Part shown: one piece after another, positions 6,375 through 6,763 of the stretch
How the letters are laid out: every line of letters starts with the position of its first letter
Position numbering within the stretch: position 1 is the stretch's first letter
Assembly (NCBI GenBank): GCA_014360855.1
Contig: JACIWP010000179.1
Span: 1-6,763 of the forward strand
Source of the DNA: Anaerolineae bacterium
GTDB taxonomy: Bacteria; Chloroflexota; Anaerolineae; JACIWP01
Direction: 5' to 3'
Length of the DNA: 6,763 bases
The notes under the pieces: generated by a model
The model's input: only the letters and a program-made list of their open reading frames with translations
The model's database searches: none
What the model was told of the DNA's origin: nothing
Translations under genes and position numbers: made by a program

Positions 6375-6398
6375 GTGTGTTCGTCACACGGTAGTGTG
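6375..6398. promoter_or_regulatory. Operator-like array of three alternating half-sites
   Basis: GTGTG (6375-6379), CACAC (6385-6389) and GTGTG (6394-6398) are spaced 10 and 9 bp apart, about one helical turn, and form two overlapping palindromes. The array is immediately before the aldolase ribosome binding site. It could be an operator for a sugar-responsive repressor, or in RNA a choice between two small hairpins. No known regulator's consensus is clearly matched. Confidence 0.35.
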
Positions 6399-6413
6399 TA
6401 ATGAATAACGCAG

Positions 6414-6483
6414 GCCCGGATCAGCCGGGCGGATAATTCCTGGCAAAGGGCACGCGGGCCGCGCGCCGCGCTCCCACCGCGGC
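6414..6483. other. Intercistronic hairpins between PTS IID and aldolase genes
   Basis: Two short GC-rich inverted repeats occupy this spacer: GCCCGG/CCGGGC with a 5-nt loop (6414-6430), and GCCGCG/CGCGGC with a 7-nt loop (6465-6483). Neither is followed by a T-run on the minus strand, so neither looks like a full terminator. Partial attenuation or protection of the upstream message is possible. The rest of the 137-nt spacer shows no gene. Confidence 0.4.
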
Positions 6484-6494
6484 CGGCGGAATCG

Positions 6495-6763
6495 CTATCC
6501 GCCGAGCAGACCCACCTTGATGGCGTTGCCGGCCTCATCAATGCCGGGCCAGATGGGGATGGCTCCCAGCACACCCAGGATAATGATCGCCGCCATGATG
6601 AGGGTGGGGGAGACGTTCTTCCTGGAGACCAGCCACCAGACCAGCAGTACCAGGATCAGCGGCAGGAGGTTGGGCATGAAGCTGTCCAGCATGGCCTGGA
6701 TGCGGAAGGTACTGCCGCCGATGGAGAATGCCACGGGCGTGGAGAGCTTGACGAACTGGACGG
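6495..6763 (-). CDS. PTS mannose/fructose/sorbose-family IID component, C-terminal part
   Basis: Only the last 88 codons are in the window; the gene continues upstream past the edge and ends at TAG 6497-6495. The frame is open to the edge, so the GTG at 6734 is internal and not a start. The segment VKLSTPV...GGSTFRIQAMLDSFMPNLLPL (about 4-35) followed by a hydrophobic helix (about 32-46, NLLPLILVLLVWWLV), a short basic turn SRKN and a second helix (about 53-70) is the typical end of ManZ/SorM-type IID subunits. IID and IIC together form the membrane channel that takes up a sugar while IIA and IIB phosphorylate it. The IIA, IIB and IIC genes are expected just beyond 6763 but cannot be seen. 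Gene order IID then aldolase and dehydrogenase implies that the imported sugar phosphate is the downstream substrate. Family assignment is firm; sugar specificity is unknown. Confidence 0.9.
   Translation of the reverse strand, partial: VQFVKLSTPVAFSIGGSTFRIQAMLDSFMPNLLPLILVLLVWWLVSRKNVSPTLIMAAIIILGVLGAIPIWPGIDEAGNAIKVGLLGG

Noticed and set aside
6358..6387. Longer aldolase start at ATG 6387
   Set aside because: The strong Shine-Dalgarno lies within this extension and points to ATG 6357.
6375..6390. CRP-type site in the GTGTG/CACAC region
   Set aside because: The half-sites are too close: TGTG-N5-CACA is shorter than the TGTGA-N6-TCACA consensus.
5545..6408. A 287-codon plus-strand open frame antisense to the aldolase
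   Set aside because: No family resemblance; it is the complement of the well-supported aldolase gene.
6418..6446. Possible promoter before the aldolase (TTGCCA at 6446-6441)
   Set aside because: At 17 bp spacing the -10 would read TGATCC, a poor match; no better -10 was found.

Overview
The window is GC-rich, and all six protein-coding genes lie on the minus strand, so transcription runs from high to low coordinates. No rRNA, tRNA, CRISPR array, insertion sequence or phage gene is visible. The composition, the very frequent word GCCGGC, and the mix of a mannose-family sugar PTS, a DhnA-type aldolase and a GAF-PAS adenylate cyclase suggest a Chloroflexota bacterium of the Anaerolineae type. 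That placement is an inference from style, not a marker-gene result.

Region A (about 4437-6763) is the tail of a sugar-use operon. In transcription order it holds the C-terminal end of a PTS IID membrane subunit (cut by the window edge), a 137-nt spacer rich in inverted repeats, a class I aldolase of the DhnA/FbaB/LsrF type, and a zinc-dependent medium-chain dehydrogenase of the sorbitol/SorE/GatD type. The dehydrogenase start is 10 nt beyond the aldolase stop and its Shine-Dalgarno overlaps that stop. A hairpin with 14-bp perfect arms followed by a short T-run closes the unit. The inferred job is PTS uptake and phosphorylation of a ketose, hexitol or related sugar, oxidoreduction of the phosphorylated product, and aldol cleavage. 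The substrate cannot be read from the sequence.

Region B (1-4396) is a second transcription unit. It begins just after that terminator with a near-consensus sigma-70-type promoter (TTGCCA, 17 bp, TATAAT). In order it encodes a soluble GAF-PAS-class III nucleotide cyclase with a complete catalytic set, a complete MurE-type peptidoglycan ligase, and a secreted lipoprotein with beta-propeller-like repeats that runs off the window. The gaps are 37 and 32 nt, so the three genes are probably co-transcribed, which pairs a second-messenger enzyme with a cell-wall ligase. The murE lies outside any visible mur/fts cluster and has EDPR where diaminopimelate-adding enzymes have DNPR, so the third residue of its peptide is uncertain.

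The most interesting points are the cyclase-murE-lipoprotein unit, the PTS-aldolase-dehydrogenase cassette, possible switching RNA structure over the lipoprotein ribosome binding site, a three-half-site GTGTG/CACAC array before the aldolase, and about tenfold excess of GCCGGC. I do not see an unmistakable new defence or mobile system.
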